A DNA stretch of 64,000 nt, from NCBI RefSeq assembly GCF_003951315.1, contig NZ_QLJH01000009.1, positions 62,001 through 126,000 on the forward strand, given 5' to 3'. Below are positions 7,916 through 16,112 of the stretch, in pieces. Source of the DNA: Sphingomonas sp. S-NIH.Pt15_0812 (GTDB lineage Bacteria; Pseudomonadota; Alphaproteobacteria; Sphingomonadales; Sphingomonadaceae). The position numbers and the translations under genes are program-made. Position 1 is the first letter of the stretch. Every line of letters starts with the position of its first letter. Below the pieces are notes generated by a model. It did no database searches and had not been told where the DNA came from. It saw nothing but the letters and a program-made list of their open reading frames with translations.

Positions 7916-8548
7916 CGTTTGATCCTTATCGCAGATCCAGCGGGTGATCGTGCCGGTCCGATACCGTTAGATCGACCGATATGCCCCTCGCGTCCAACGC
8001 GTGGTCACGATGGTTTCAATACACAATCGTGATCAATTATCGCCCATCATTCCGGCCAGCCGATTGTAGCGGCCATGTTCAACCATTGGACCGATGAACG
8101 TGTGACAGTGATCCATACGCGCGGGGTCTGACAAGTTTGGCGGCAATGAAGCTGCTACCCGGAATTATTTTCGGTCAGGGAGCGTTCGTATTCCATGGGG
8201 AAAATGCGGATGCGGGGCATGTAGTTTGCGACCCGAATGAAGCCACACCGCCATTATTCGGATGACGAACGAGCATTAGGTTTTACAGTGTTCGACAAGC
8301 CGAGTACGACGATCATCGACGCTTTGCTTTAACTGAGCATCTCGGCCATCCTCTCTCATAGGAAGTGAGATACACGTTGCGAAGCGGATCATATTACAAG
8401 CAAGACAGCACAATTTTTTGCCTCAAGACATGAACCCGGCACAAGAATATATTTGACGAGCGAACTGGTAGAATGCGGCTCACGTTTCGACGACTAGGCG
8501 GCACACGTGCCATCATCATTTTTGATTGATCCCTATAGTCAGCGTCCC
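7916..8548. other. gene-free stretch, nothing recognisable
   Basis: About 630 bases with scattered stops in all frames and lower GC than the neighbouring genes. I find no RNA gene, transposon end or convincing promoter. It may hold decayed sequence, as does the region around 5.4 kb. Confidence 0.4.
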
Positions 8549-8779
8549 TTAGGACACCTCATCTGCTCGATTCAGACTGGCGGGATGGTAGGAGTAGCGC
8601 GTAATCATCCTCTCCGCGCCGACCAGCTCGACGTCGAGCATCGTTAATATAGAGTTGACGGCATTAACGATCTGGGCATCGTTCGGCCCTTCCGTCATCT
8701 GGCAAATAGGCAAGTGTCCTGCCCGCCAGGCGGGCGCAAAGGCGGGAGCCATCAGCCGCGGCGCGGTCATGCGGGTCAA
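8549..8779 (-). CDS. possible small protein, 76 aa (doubtful)
   Basis: An open frame with an ordinary-looking composition and a C-terminal half (DAQIVNAVNSILTMLDVELV) that could be helical. There is no clear ribosome-binding site, no family match and no operon partner. It is listed because it is the only frame of any length in this stretch. It could be a decayed 3' fragment. Confidence 0.25.
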   Translation of the reverse strand: MTRMTAPRLMAPAFAPAWRAGHLPICQMTEGPNDAQIVNAVNSILTMLDVELVGAERMITRYSYHPASLNRADEVS

Positions 8780-8888
8780 TTCATTGCCGTTGATCTAGAT
8801 GGCCGAACGTCGTGTGCGGCGCAGGCCGATCGGAACGATCACCGATCCTGTTTGGACCTTTGACGCGATCGGCGGCTAGGCCATCGTC

Positions 8889-9479
8889 ATGCCTACGTTG
8901 ACCCAAGCCCTGGCCGCCTGCGCGATAATACTCACGACCGCGTGCAGCGAAGCGATCGTCCCGTCAGCAATATCCTCAAATGACGCGAACGTGCCGATCG
9001 CTGGCCCCCGTGACGCCACAACCGTCGTCAGCGTCTTTTCGGATTACCGATGTGGGCATTGCCGCGCGTTCCATGCGGTGCTCGATGGCTTCCGCCGCGA
9101 CAACCCAAATGTCCGCATCGTCTATCGTGACTGGCCGGTTCTGGGTTCGGCGTCCAAGGAGGCAGCGCGCTGGGCGATCGCCAGCGCGATGCAAGGCCGC
9201 CACGCTGCGTTTCACGATGCGCTGATGGCTGCACCGAAGGAGATGAGCGTAAACGATCTCTCGCAAGCTGCGGCGCATGCCGGGTTGAATATGGACCGCC
9301 TTCGTCGCGATCTCGTCTCGCGGGAAGACGCGATCGATGCGACCTTGCGCGAAACCGACGCTCTGGCGCATTCCTACGGCCTGCAGGGTACGCCGGGGAT
9401 CGTCATCGGCAAGCTGGTGATCCCAGGCGCGATCGACCGGGCGATGCTCGACCGCGCAGTTGCCACGGTACGCAATTAA
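8889..9479 (+). CDS. DsbA-family thiol-disulfide oxidoreductase, lipoprotein
   Basis: A 196-residue thioredoxin-fold protein with the DsbA/BdbD layout: a hydrophobic N-terminus ending in a lipobox-like LTTAC, a first strand VVSVFSDYRC, the active site CGHC (about residues 55-58), a helical insertion, and the cis-Pro loop QGTPGIVIG near residue 170. It should act in the periplasm, anchored by lipid at the cysteine of the lipobox. Homologues oxidise or isomerise disulfides in secreted proteins. It lies 80 bases upstream of the sulfite module but with its own spacing, so cotranscription is uncertain. The ribosome-binding site is weak, and the start is set by the signal sequence. Confidence 0.8.
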   Translation: MPTLTQALAACAIILTTACSEAIVPSAISSNDANVPIAGPRDATTVVSVFSDYRCGHCRAFHAVLDGFRRDNPNVRIVYRDWPVLGSASKEAARWAIASAMQGRHAAFHDALMAAPKEMSVNDLSQAAAHAGLNMDRLRRDLVSREDAIDATLRETDALAHSYGLQGTPGIVIGKLVIPGAIDRAMLDRAVATVRN

Positions 9480-9563
9480 TCATGAAATTCGATCGGAACG
9501 AACCGATCAACGAGATGGATAGATTGTTTAATCAAGCCTAACATCGGCGTCAGGAGATTGATC

Positions 9564-10436
9564 ATGACGCTGGAGCAATTGAGAATATTTGTCGGCGTGG
9601 CCGAGCGTGAACACGTTACGCGTGCGGCCGAGGCGCTGAACGTCACGCAGTCCGCTGCTTCCGGCGCGGTTGCGGCCCTCGAAGCGCGCTACGGCGTTCC
9701 GCTGTTCCACCGCGTCGGGCGTGGCATCCAGCTGACCGAGGCAGGCCGAGGCTTTCTGGAAGAAGCGCGCGCGGTGCTGGGGCGGGCAGCGCATGCCGAG
9801 ACGATGCTGGCGGACTATGCCGGGCTTGCGCGTGGATCGTTGCGGATCGTCGCAAGCCAGACGATCGCGAGCTACTGGTTGCCCGCAAAGCTCGCCGCCT
9901 TCCACGAACGCCACCCGCAGATCGCGGTCGAGCTGGCGATCGACAACACTGAGGGTGCAGCAGCGCAGGTCCTGAGCGGCGCGGCCGAACTCGGCTTTGT
10001 CGAGGGCGAGGTGGACGAACCGGCGCTGGCGCATTGGATCGTAGGGCGTGACCCGATGGTACTGGTCGGCCGCGAGGAAGCCGAACGCATCGACGATGCC
10101 TGGCTGCGCGCTGCACGCTGGATCGTCCGCGAGCAGGGTTCGGGCACGCGCTCGACCTTCGAGGACGTACTGCGAACGCGCGGGTTTGATCCGGCTCAGC
10201 TGACGGTAGCGATGACGCTGCCGTCGAACGAGGCGGTGCGTACCGCGGTCGAGGCCGGTGCCGGCGTCGCTGTGTTGTCGCGATTGGTCGTCGCACGCGC
10301 GCTTAAGGCCGGCGATCTGGTCGAGCTGCCGCTTGGGTTGCCCGATCGCGCCTTTCACGCGCTGCGCCACAAGGAACGCTATCGCACCCGCGCGGCCGAC
10401 GCGCTGACGGACCTCATCAAGGAGCAGGTCGCATGA
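9564..10436 (+). CDS. LysR-family regulator of the sulfite module
   Basis: A 290-residue LysR transcription factor. The N-terminal winged HTH spans about residues 1-60 (MTLEQLRIFVGVAE, then RAAEALNVTQSAASGAVAAL) and the LysR substrate domain covers about 90-290. AGGAG precedes ATG 9564; an in-frame TTG at 9558 is less likely. The stop overlaps the start of the TDT exporter by 4 bases, so regulator and exporter are translationally coupled, which is unusual for LysR genes that normally stand divergent. The likely inducer is sulfite or a related sulfur compound, inferred only from the exporter and sulfite dehydrogenase downstream. The HTH resembles the CysB/YeiE branch. Confidence 0.85.
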   Translation: MTLEQLRIFVGVAEREHVTRAAEALNVTQSAASGAVAALEARYGVPLFHRVGRGIQLTEAGRGFLEEARAVLGRAAHAETMLADYAGLARGSLRIVASQTIASYWLPAKLAAFHERHPQIAVELAIDNTEGAAAQVLSGAAELGFVEGEVDEPALAHWIVGRDPMVLVGREEAERIDDAWLRAARWIVREQGSGTRSTFEDVLRTRGFDPAQLTVAMTLPSNEAVRTAVEAGAGVAVLSRLVVARALKAGDLVELPLGLPDRAFHALRHKERYRTRAADALTDLIKEQVA

Positions 10437-11584
10437 CTGCCGACACCCCCTCGGTCCTGACCGGCCTCAAGCCGCTCAGCCGGCTTGACCATCCGCGCGA
10501 GATGATCCGCCAGTTCACGCCCAACTGGTTCGCCGCGACGATGGGCACCGGTATCCTCGCGCTCGCGCTGCCGCAGGTGCCCGGCATCGGAACTGCGTTG
10601 AAGCCGGTCGGCGAGATGTTGTGGTTCTTCAACATCGCGCTCTTCGCGCTGTTCGCCGGCCTCTATGGCGCGCGCTGGGTGATGTTCGGGCACGAGGCGA
10701 GGCGCATCTTCGGGCACAACACCGTGTCTATGTTCATCGGGACCATCCCGATGGGCCTGGCGACGATCATCAACGGATGCCTCGCCTTCGGGATCGCGCG
10801 GTTCGGTAACGGCATCGTGCCGGTCGCACACGTCCTGTGGTGGATCGACGTCGCCATGTCGCTCGCATGCGGCGTGCTCATCCCGTACCTGATGTTTACC
10901 CGCCACGAGCACAGCCTGGACGGCATGACCGCGGTATGGCTGCTGCCGGTCGTCGCTGCCGAAGTGGCGGGTGCCAGCGGCGGGCTGCTCGCGCCGCATC
11001 TGGTCGATCCTCACGCGCAGATGGTGACCCTTGCGACATCCTATGTGCTGTGGGCCTATTCGGTGCCGGTCGCGTTCGGCATCCTCGCCATCCTGATCCT
11101 GCGCATGGCGCTCCACAAGCTGCCGCATGAGAGCATGGCGGCATCCTCCTGGCTGGCGCTGGGGCCGATCGGCACCGGGGCGCTGGGTATGCTGGTGCTC
11201 GGGGCCGATGCGCCGGCGATCCTCGCGGCGCACGGGCTGGCCGGTGTCGGTACCGTCGCGCAAGGGATCGGCGTCGTCGCCGGGCTCTGCCTGTGGGGTT
11301 TCGGCCTGTGGTGGCTGGCGCTCGCGACGCTCATCACCATCCGCTACTGGCGCGCCGGCGTGCCGTTCAACCTCGGCTGGTGGGGCTACACCTTCCCGCT
11401 CGGCGTCTACACCGTCGCCACCTTCCGCCTCGGCACGACGCTGAACCTGATGTTTTTCGGTATCGTCGGCACGGTGCTGACGGTTGCGCTCGCGGCGATG
11501 TGGCTGCTGGTCGGTGCCAAGACGCTAGCCGGTGCATGGCGGGGCAACCTGTTCGTCTCGCCCTGCATCGCCACCCCGAACTGA
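10433..11584 (+). CDS. TDT-family transporter, probable sulfite exporter
   Basis: A 383-residue membrane protein with about ten hydrophobic helices, of the TehA/Mae1/Ssu1 (SLAC1-like, TDT) family. The N-terminal FTPNWFAATMGTGILALAL and the later TFPLGVYTVATFRLG are typical of the family. Members move dicarboxylates, tellurite-related anions or, in the Ssu1 type, sulfite. The neighbouring sulfite dehydrogenase genes make sulfite efflux the best guess (inference). The start codon overlaps the LysR stop (ATGA). The C-terminus ends 90 bases before sorA, a gap that contains a short unstructured leader and the sorA ribosome-binding site. Confidence 0.82.
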   Translation: MTADTPSVLTGLKPLSRLDHPREMIRQFTPNWFAATMGTGILALALPQVPGIGTALKPVGEMLWFFNIALFALFAGLYGARWVMFGHEARRIFGHNTVSMFIGTIPMGLATIINGCLAFGIARFGNGIVPVAHVLWWIDVAMSLACGVLIPYLMFTRHEHSLDGMTAVWLLPVVAAEVAGASGGLLAPHLVDPHAQMVTLATSYVLWAYSVPVAFGILAILILRMALHKLPHESMAASSWLALGPIGTGALGMLVLGADAPAILAAHGLAGVGTVAQGIGVVAGLCLWGFGLWWLALATLITIRYWRAGVPFNLGWWGYTFPLGVYTVATFRLGTTLNLMFFGIVGTVLTVALAAMWLLVGAKTLAGAWRGNLFVSPCIATPN

Positions 11585-11673
11585 TCCGCTGTGGTGATCG
11601 GATCAGTCGGTCCGATCACTTGCAGAACGCCCCTTCGATCCGCCAGCGTGGCTGGCCACAGGAGAGCCTTGTC

Positions 11674-12909
11674 ATGGACAATTTCGACGCCGGGCTGGCG
11701 AGTGAGACCAGCCGTCGCCGCTTTCTCAGGCATGCCGCCCTCGGCAGCGCCGGCCTTGCCGCAGCACCTGCGCTGGCGCAGCAGCTCGTCGACCTGAAGC
11801 TGCCTGGCGGCAATTCCGAACGGCCGATGACCAGCGCCTTTCCCGGCAAGGGCAGCATGATCCTCCAGCGTGTCCATCCGCCCTTGCTGGAGACGCCGAT
11901 GGACGTGTTCGACAAGTCGGTGTTCACCCCCAACGACCAGTTCTTCGTCCGCTGGCACTGGGCCGACATCCCGACCTCGATCGATGTCGAGACTTTCCGC
12001 CTCAACGTCTTCGGCCACGTCAACCGACCGCTGTCGATCAGCCTCGCCCAGCTGCTGCGCCTGCCGCGGGTCGAGATGGCGGCGGTCAACCAATGCTCGG
12101 GAAACAGCCGTGGGCTGTTCCAGCCGCGTGTCGCCGGCGCACAATGGGGCAACGGCGCGATGGGCAACGCCAAATGGCTCGGCGTGCGCCTGCGCGACGT
12201 GCTCAATCTCGCCGGGGTCAAGGCAGGCGCGGTACAGGTGCGCTTCGGCGCTCTCGATCAGCCGGTGGTCGCTGGCGCCCCTGACTTCGAGAAGGCGCTC
12301 GACATCGACCATGCCCGCGACGGCGAGGTGATGATCGCCTTCGGCATGAACGGCGAGCAGCTGCCGCTCCTCAACGGCTTTCCCTGCCGGCTGATCGTGC
12401 CGGGCTGGTACTCGACCTATTGGGTCAAGATGCTGAACTCGATTGAGGTACTGCCCGGCCCTGACGACCAGTATTGGATGGCCAAGGCCTACAAGATACC
12501 GGCGACGCCCGGCGCGAATGTCGCGCCCGGTGCCAAGGACTTTCCGACCGTTCCCATCAATCGCATGATCCCGCGCAGCTGGATGACCAGCCTGCCCGAT
12601 GGCCAGGCGATAGCTTATGAGGCGTCGATCCCGGTCGGCGGGATCGCGATGGGCGGCGACTGCGGCGTCGCCAAGGTCGATGTATCGTCGGACGGTGGCC
12701 GGACGTGGTATAAGACTACGCTCGGCGCGGACGAGGGCAGGTACAGCTTTCGCCGCTGGGACGGGCGGGTGCCGCTCCGGCGCGGGCCCAACCCGATCAT
12801 GGTGCGCTGCTGGAATACCAACGGTGTCGCCCAGCCGATGAAACCGATCTGGAACCCGGGCGGGTTCATGCGCGGCAACATCGAGACCACCACCATCATC
12901 GCGGCCTGA
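11674..12909 (+). CDS. sorA: sulfite dehydrogenase molybdopterin subunit
   Basis: A 411-residue enzyme of the sulfite oxidase/SorA/SoxC family, exported folded by Tat: SRRRFL at 13-18 and a cleavage region ending ALAQQ. The molybdenum-ligand cysteine is Cys141 in NQCSGNSRGLF; the cofactor-binding part covers about 80-280 and the dimerisation Mo-co domain about 290-400 (SSDGGRTWYKTTL). It oxidises sulfite to sulfate in the periplasm and passes electrons to cytochrome c. The start at 11674 has CAGGAGAG ahead of it; the upstream frame extension back to 11293 lies inside the transporter gene. The cytochrome gene sorB follows after 12 bases. No haem domain is fused, as expected for SorAB. Confidence 0.9.
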   Translation: MDNFDAGLASETSRRRFLRHAALGSAGLAAAPALAQQLVDLKLPGGNSERPMTSAFPGKGSMILQRVHPPLLETPMDVFDKSVFTPNDQFFVRWHWADIPTSIDVETFRLNVFGHVNRPLSISLAQLLRLPRVEMAAVNQCSGNSRGLFQPRVAGAQWGNGAMGNAKWLGVRLRDVLNLAGVKAGAVQVRFGALDQPVVAGAPDFEKALDIDHARDGEVMIAFGMNGEQLPLLNGFPCRLIVPGWYSTYWVKMLNSIEVLPGPDDQYWMAKAYKIPATPGANVAPGAKDFPTVPINRMIPRSWMTSLPDGQAIAYEASIPVGGIAMGGDCGVAKVDVSSDGGRTWYKTTLGADEGRYSFRRWDGRVPLRRGPNPIMVRCWNTNGVAQPMKPIWNPGGFMRGNIETTTIIAA

Positions 12910-12921
12910 GGAGCGAGTAGC

Positions 12922-13404
12922 ATGAAGACCCCGTCTCCCGGCATCATGGCCGCTGGCCTGATCGGCCTGACCGGCATTATCCTGGTCTCGATCGGTGCGC
13001 CGAGCAGCCGCAAGGCGCCTGCCCCGATCTCCGAGACATCCGAGCCGGCGCCGCCCGCCAGCGTCTCAGCCCACGGCTTTTCGCTCGCCTCGACCAGCGT
13101 CGACCTGCCGGTCGATGACGCGACCTACCCCGATGGTCCGCACGCCGACGTCATCAACGCCAACTGCACTTCGTGCCACTCGGCAAGCATGGCGCTGACC
13201 CAGCCATCGCTATCAGCGGATCAGTGGAAGGCGACCGTCACCAAGATGCGCGAGGTGTACAAGGCGCCGGTGGCCGAAAAGGACGTAGCCGCGATCGTCG
13301 CCTATCTTACCGCTATGCCGAGCCAGAAGGCGGCACCCGCAACCGGCAAGGCGCAGGATCCCGACCCCAAGGCGGCTCCCGATGTCTCAGGTGGAACCGG
13401 GTAA
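12922..13404 (+). CDS. sorB: sulfite dehydrogenase cytochrome c subunit
   Basis: A 160-residue c-type cytochrome with an N-terminal hydrophobic anchor or signal (about 8-25), a Pro/Ala linker, one haem-binding motif CTSCH (Cys82, Cys85, His86) and a downstream candidate axial Met in LTAMPSQ near residue 131. The tail is low complexity and Asp/Pro/Lys-rich. Its position 12 bases after sorA identifies it as the electron acceptor of that enzyme. Whether the N-terminus is cleaved or stays as a membrane anchor cannot be decided by eye. The 147 bases after it contain a weak CCACG/CGTGG hairpin and no gene. Confidence 0.87.
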   Translation: MKTPSPGIMAAGLIGLTGIILVSIGAPSSRKAPAPISETSEPAPPASVSAHGFSLASTSVDLPVDDATYPDGPHADVINANCTSCHSASMALTQPSLSADQWKATVTKMREVYKAPVAEKDVAAIVAYLTAMPSQKAAPATGKAQDPDPKAAPDVSGGTG

Positions 13405-13551
13405 GCAAACCTCTCGCATAAGCCAAAAAGGCGATTTCAACAGACGAGCGGCAGCCTTCAGTAGGACTTTTCAACAGCCACAGTAGCTTTTTGGTAAAAC
13501 TCTAGAAAACCACGGCTGCGTGGACTCAATCCCCGACGTCAGCCGTGCCAA

Positions 13552-15849
13552 TCAGCCGCAAAGGCTCTTCAGCCGTACTAGGTGCTTAGCGTCGACCTCC
13601 TCCATCATGGCGAAAAGCGTGATCGCCGCTCCCCGGGTTTCTTCCAGCGTCATTGTCGAGAACGACAGCAGGTCGTCGACGTTGTCAGAATGGGACTCGA
13701 CCTGGGTGAGACGTTCGAGCGCGGCCAGCTTCTCCCGGTCGAGCGTCGGATAATCCTTACACAGCTTCTCAAGCTGGCTTGGAAGCCCCCCGCCCCCCGG
13801 ACATTTGAAGGCAAGAAACACATCCAGCACGCGCCGGAGCACGTTGGGGATCATGTAGCCATGATCGTCGTAGGCGTCCGGCCTATCCACGAACCGCAGC
13901 ACGTGACTGAACAGGAAGTGATACTCCGAGTCGTACTCGCGAAGCAGCTTCGACATTTCTACTATGGTCGATGTGCGTCGATCCTGCCCTTCCGCGACCG
14001 TGACGTCGATGAAAAGGAAGGTGGCGGTCGGATCCACGCCTTGCCGCGGCTTGGCCTTGCTCTTCCAGGCCTTCCTGAACTCGTTCATGCACTGAAGATT
14101 GTGGGTGAGGATGAAGACCTGTGAGGCTCCTTCCAGCCGGGTTCTCACGAGGGAGCATGCGAAATTCAATGCCTTCGTATCCAGGCTGGAAACGGGATCG
14201 TCCACGACTACAATGACGTCCTTCAGCTTCCGATTGTCGGCTGCGATTGAAGATAAAAAGTATGAGATCGCAATCGCGGTCTTCTCGCCTTCGCTCGGGA
14301 CTCCGCTGATCGGTCGGCTGTGCCGCTGCAGTTCGTAACCTTGCTCTACCGGGGCGATCGTCAGCTCGCCGTGGCCGAGGTATGCAGCGATTAGCTTGTT
14401 GATCACGCCGGCAGCCGGTCCGTGCGTCCGGACGCGCTCGCGCAGCTCGCCTGCCTTCCTCCGCAAATCTGCCGCGCTATCGATCTCGTCCTTCAGCTTG
14501 TCCGACGCCTGGGCCAATTCCGCAACCGCCTGCGCGTAGTCGCCGCGACCCTCGACGACGAAATGGCGCCGGATCGACGTTTCGGCCGCCTCCTTGTGCT
14601 GGACGAAGTCGACGACGGACTGATTGTGACCTGCAATCGCCTCGTTGGCCATCGTTACACCCAAAGCCAACCGCTCGGCGGTGGCAACCACATCCCGTTC
14701 CGGGATGACGGCTGACATGTCAGCAGGCGTCGCCGGCCGCTCCAGCTTCGCCATAAGGGCCGTCTGCAGCGTTCCAAGCTGCTCCACGAGAACGTGAACC
14801 TCCTTGGCGACGCTTTCTCTGACATCCTTGAAGCTGGACCTGACTTCCGCCACGAGATCGCCCGCGGCAGGCAGCTGAACTTCCAATTGGCCCAATGACT
14901 GAAGCAGCGTTCTGAGCCTCTCGTCAGTCTTGGTCAGTCGGGTCACGAACGCGTTGACACTGTCATCCAAAGCGTTGGTCAGGAGCGACCGTCTCTCGGA
15001 AGAAATCGAATTGCCGCAGAGGAGGCAATCGGCGAGGCCGTGAGCCTGGTGGTACTCATGCCCCTCCTTCAGCCATAGGAGCATGTCTGGGTGCTCCTGC
15101 ACCTCGGTAAGCGCGACTGTTGAGAGCGACTGACCGCAAACCTCGGCAATGAAGCGATAGGCCGTTTCGATCGTCCCCTTGTCGAATGAAACCGGTTCGA
15201 GGCGAGGCATCGGTTCGTCCATCTGGCGGATGTCCTCGGCCGCCTTCAGCTCGTCGTCCGTCAATGCAGGTCGATCATCGTCCTTCCACGCCTCGTAATC
15301 CCTCGCGAGATTTGGTGCTTCATACTTGCGGTTGCCCAGGTGGAGGCGGGAAGCAATCGACTTGGCGCGTTCCCTCTTCAAGTTGGCGAACATCTTATCG
15401 GCCGCCCTCTCCGCTGCGGCTGCCGCCGCCTTCCTCGTGTCGGCCTTTACGATGTCCCCCTCGATCTTCGTGAGTTCGGCGGCTGCCTCCGCCTGATCGG
15501 CACCGATGTAGAAGACGGGATTGGCTCGCCCGGCGGCCCACTGCAGGTTTCGCTCGATGTAATCGGAATTGAAGACCAGCACGCGCTGCTCCAACCCATT
15601 CGGCCTGGTCGGGCAGCCGAACGCCGTGTCGTCCTCCAGCGTGATCTCGAACGCGCCCCCCTCCGGGAGCTTTGGGTGGGCCTCACCGGCCTCGAGGCTT
15701 GCGAACAGACGGGAGAGGGTACTCTTCCCCGATCCATTGAAGCCGTAAACAAGATTATAGCGCCGGAACTGCAGAGACGGCGAGCGTGGGCTACGGTCCG
15801 CGTAGATCCCCATCCCATTCAACGACTTGATGTTCGTGATGACTCCCAT
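13552..15849 (-). CDS. RloC-like AAA ATPase with zinc hook, candidate anticodon nuclease
   Basis: A 765-residue AAA_13-type protein. Walker A GFNGSGKST is at 36-44. Coiled-coil-prone helices flank a zinc-hook-like Cys-x-x-Cys (Cys275, Cys278 in ADCLLCGN). An ABC-like signature SEGEKTAIAIS starts at 519 and Walker B VIVVVDDP is at 545-552. The C-terminal part has NVLRRVLD (Arg672, Asp676) and a later His720, which can be read as the Arg-x3-Glu and His positions of PrrC/RloC nucleases with Asp for Glu. RloC proteins cut tRNA anticodons upon phage or DNA damage (family knowledge). No restriction genes adjoin, as is common for RloC. It may instead be an AAA_13 ATPase without RNase activity. Confidence 0.72.
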   Translation of the reverse strand: MGVITNIKSLNGMGIYADRSPRSPSLQFRRYNLVYGFNGSGKSTLSRLFASLEAGEAHPKLPEGGAFEITLEDDTAFGCPTRPNGLEQRVLVFNSDYIERNLQWAAGRANPVFYIGADQAEAAAELTKIEGDIVKADTRKAAAAAAERAADKMFANLKRERAKSIASRLHLGNRKYEAPNLARDYEAWKDDDRPALTDDELKAAEDIRQMDEPMPRLEPVSFDKGTIETAYRFIAEVCGQSLSTVALTEVQEHPDMLLWLKEGHEYHQAHGLADCLLCGNSISSERRSLLTNALDDSVNAFVTRLTKTDERLRTLLQSLGQLEVQLPAAGDLVAEVRSSFKDVRESVAKEVHVLVEQLGTLQTALMAKLERPATPADMSAVIPERDVVATAERLALGVTMANEAIAGHNQSVVDFVQHKEAAETSIRRHFVVEGRGDYAQAVAELAQASDKLKDEIDSAADLRRKAGELRERVRTHGPAAGVINKLIAAYLGHGELTIAPVEQGYELQRHSRPISGVPSEGEKTAIAISYFLSSIAADNRKLKDVIVVVDDPVSSLDTKALNFACSLVRTRLEGASQVFILTHNLQCMNEFRKAWKSKAKPRQGVDPTATFLFIDVTVAEGQDRRTSTIVEMSKLLREYDSEYHFLFSHVLRFVDRPDAYDDHGYMIPNVLRRVLDVFLAFKCPGGGGLPSQLEKLCKDYPTLDREKLAALERLTQVESHSDNVDDLLSFSTMTLEETRGAAITLFAMMEEVDAKHLVRLKSLCG

Positions 15850-16112
15850 GACCCGAGTTCATGCTCCCGGTCATTCATTGTCAATCAAGGAATTGGGGGT
15901 GCGCTGTTAGCGACGGGACGAGGGCGGAACGGTGGAAAGCCACCTGAGGTCACACTGCCGAAAAGCGTGACCGCAATTTCCAAGGGGGTTGCGACGCAGG
16001 CGGTCCAGTGCGAACAGACTGCTGTCCCCCGACGCGGGCTCCTAACCAGCCTCGCCTACCCGCTGAACAAAGGTGCGGTTCTCGCGGAGAGCTGCTCGAA
16101 GCCGGAAAATCG

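Noticed and set aside
11293..11673. N-terminal extension of SorA
   Set aside because: Overlaps the TDT gene in another frame; the Tat signal and ribosome-binding site fix the start at 11674.
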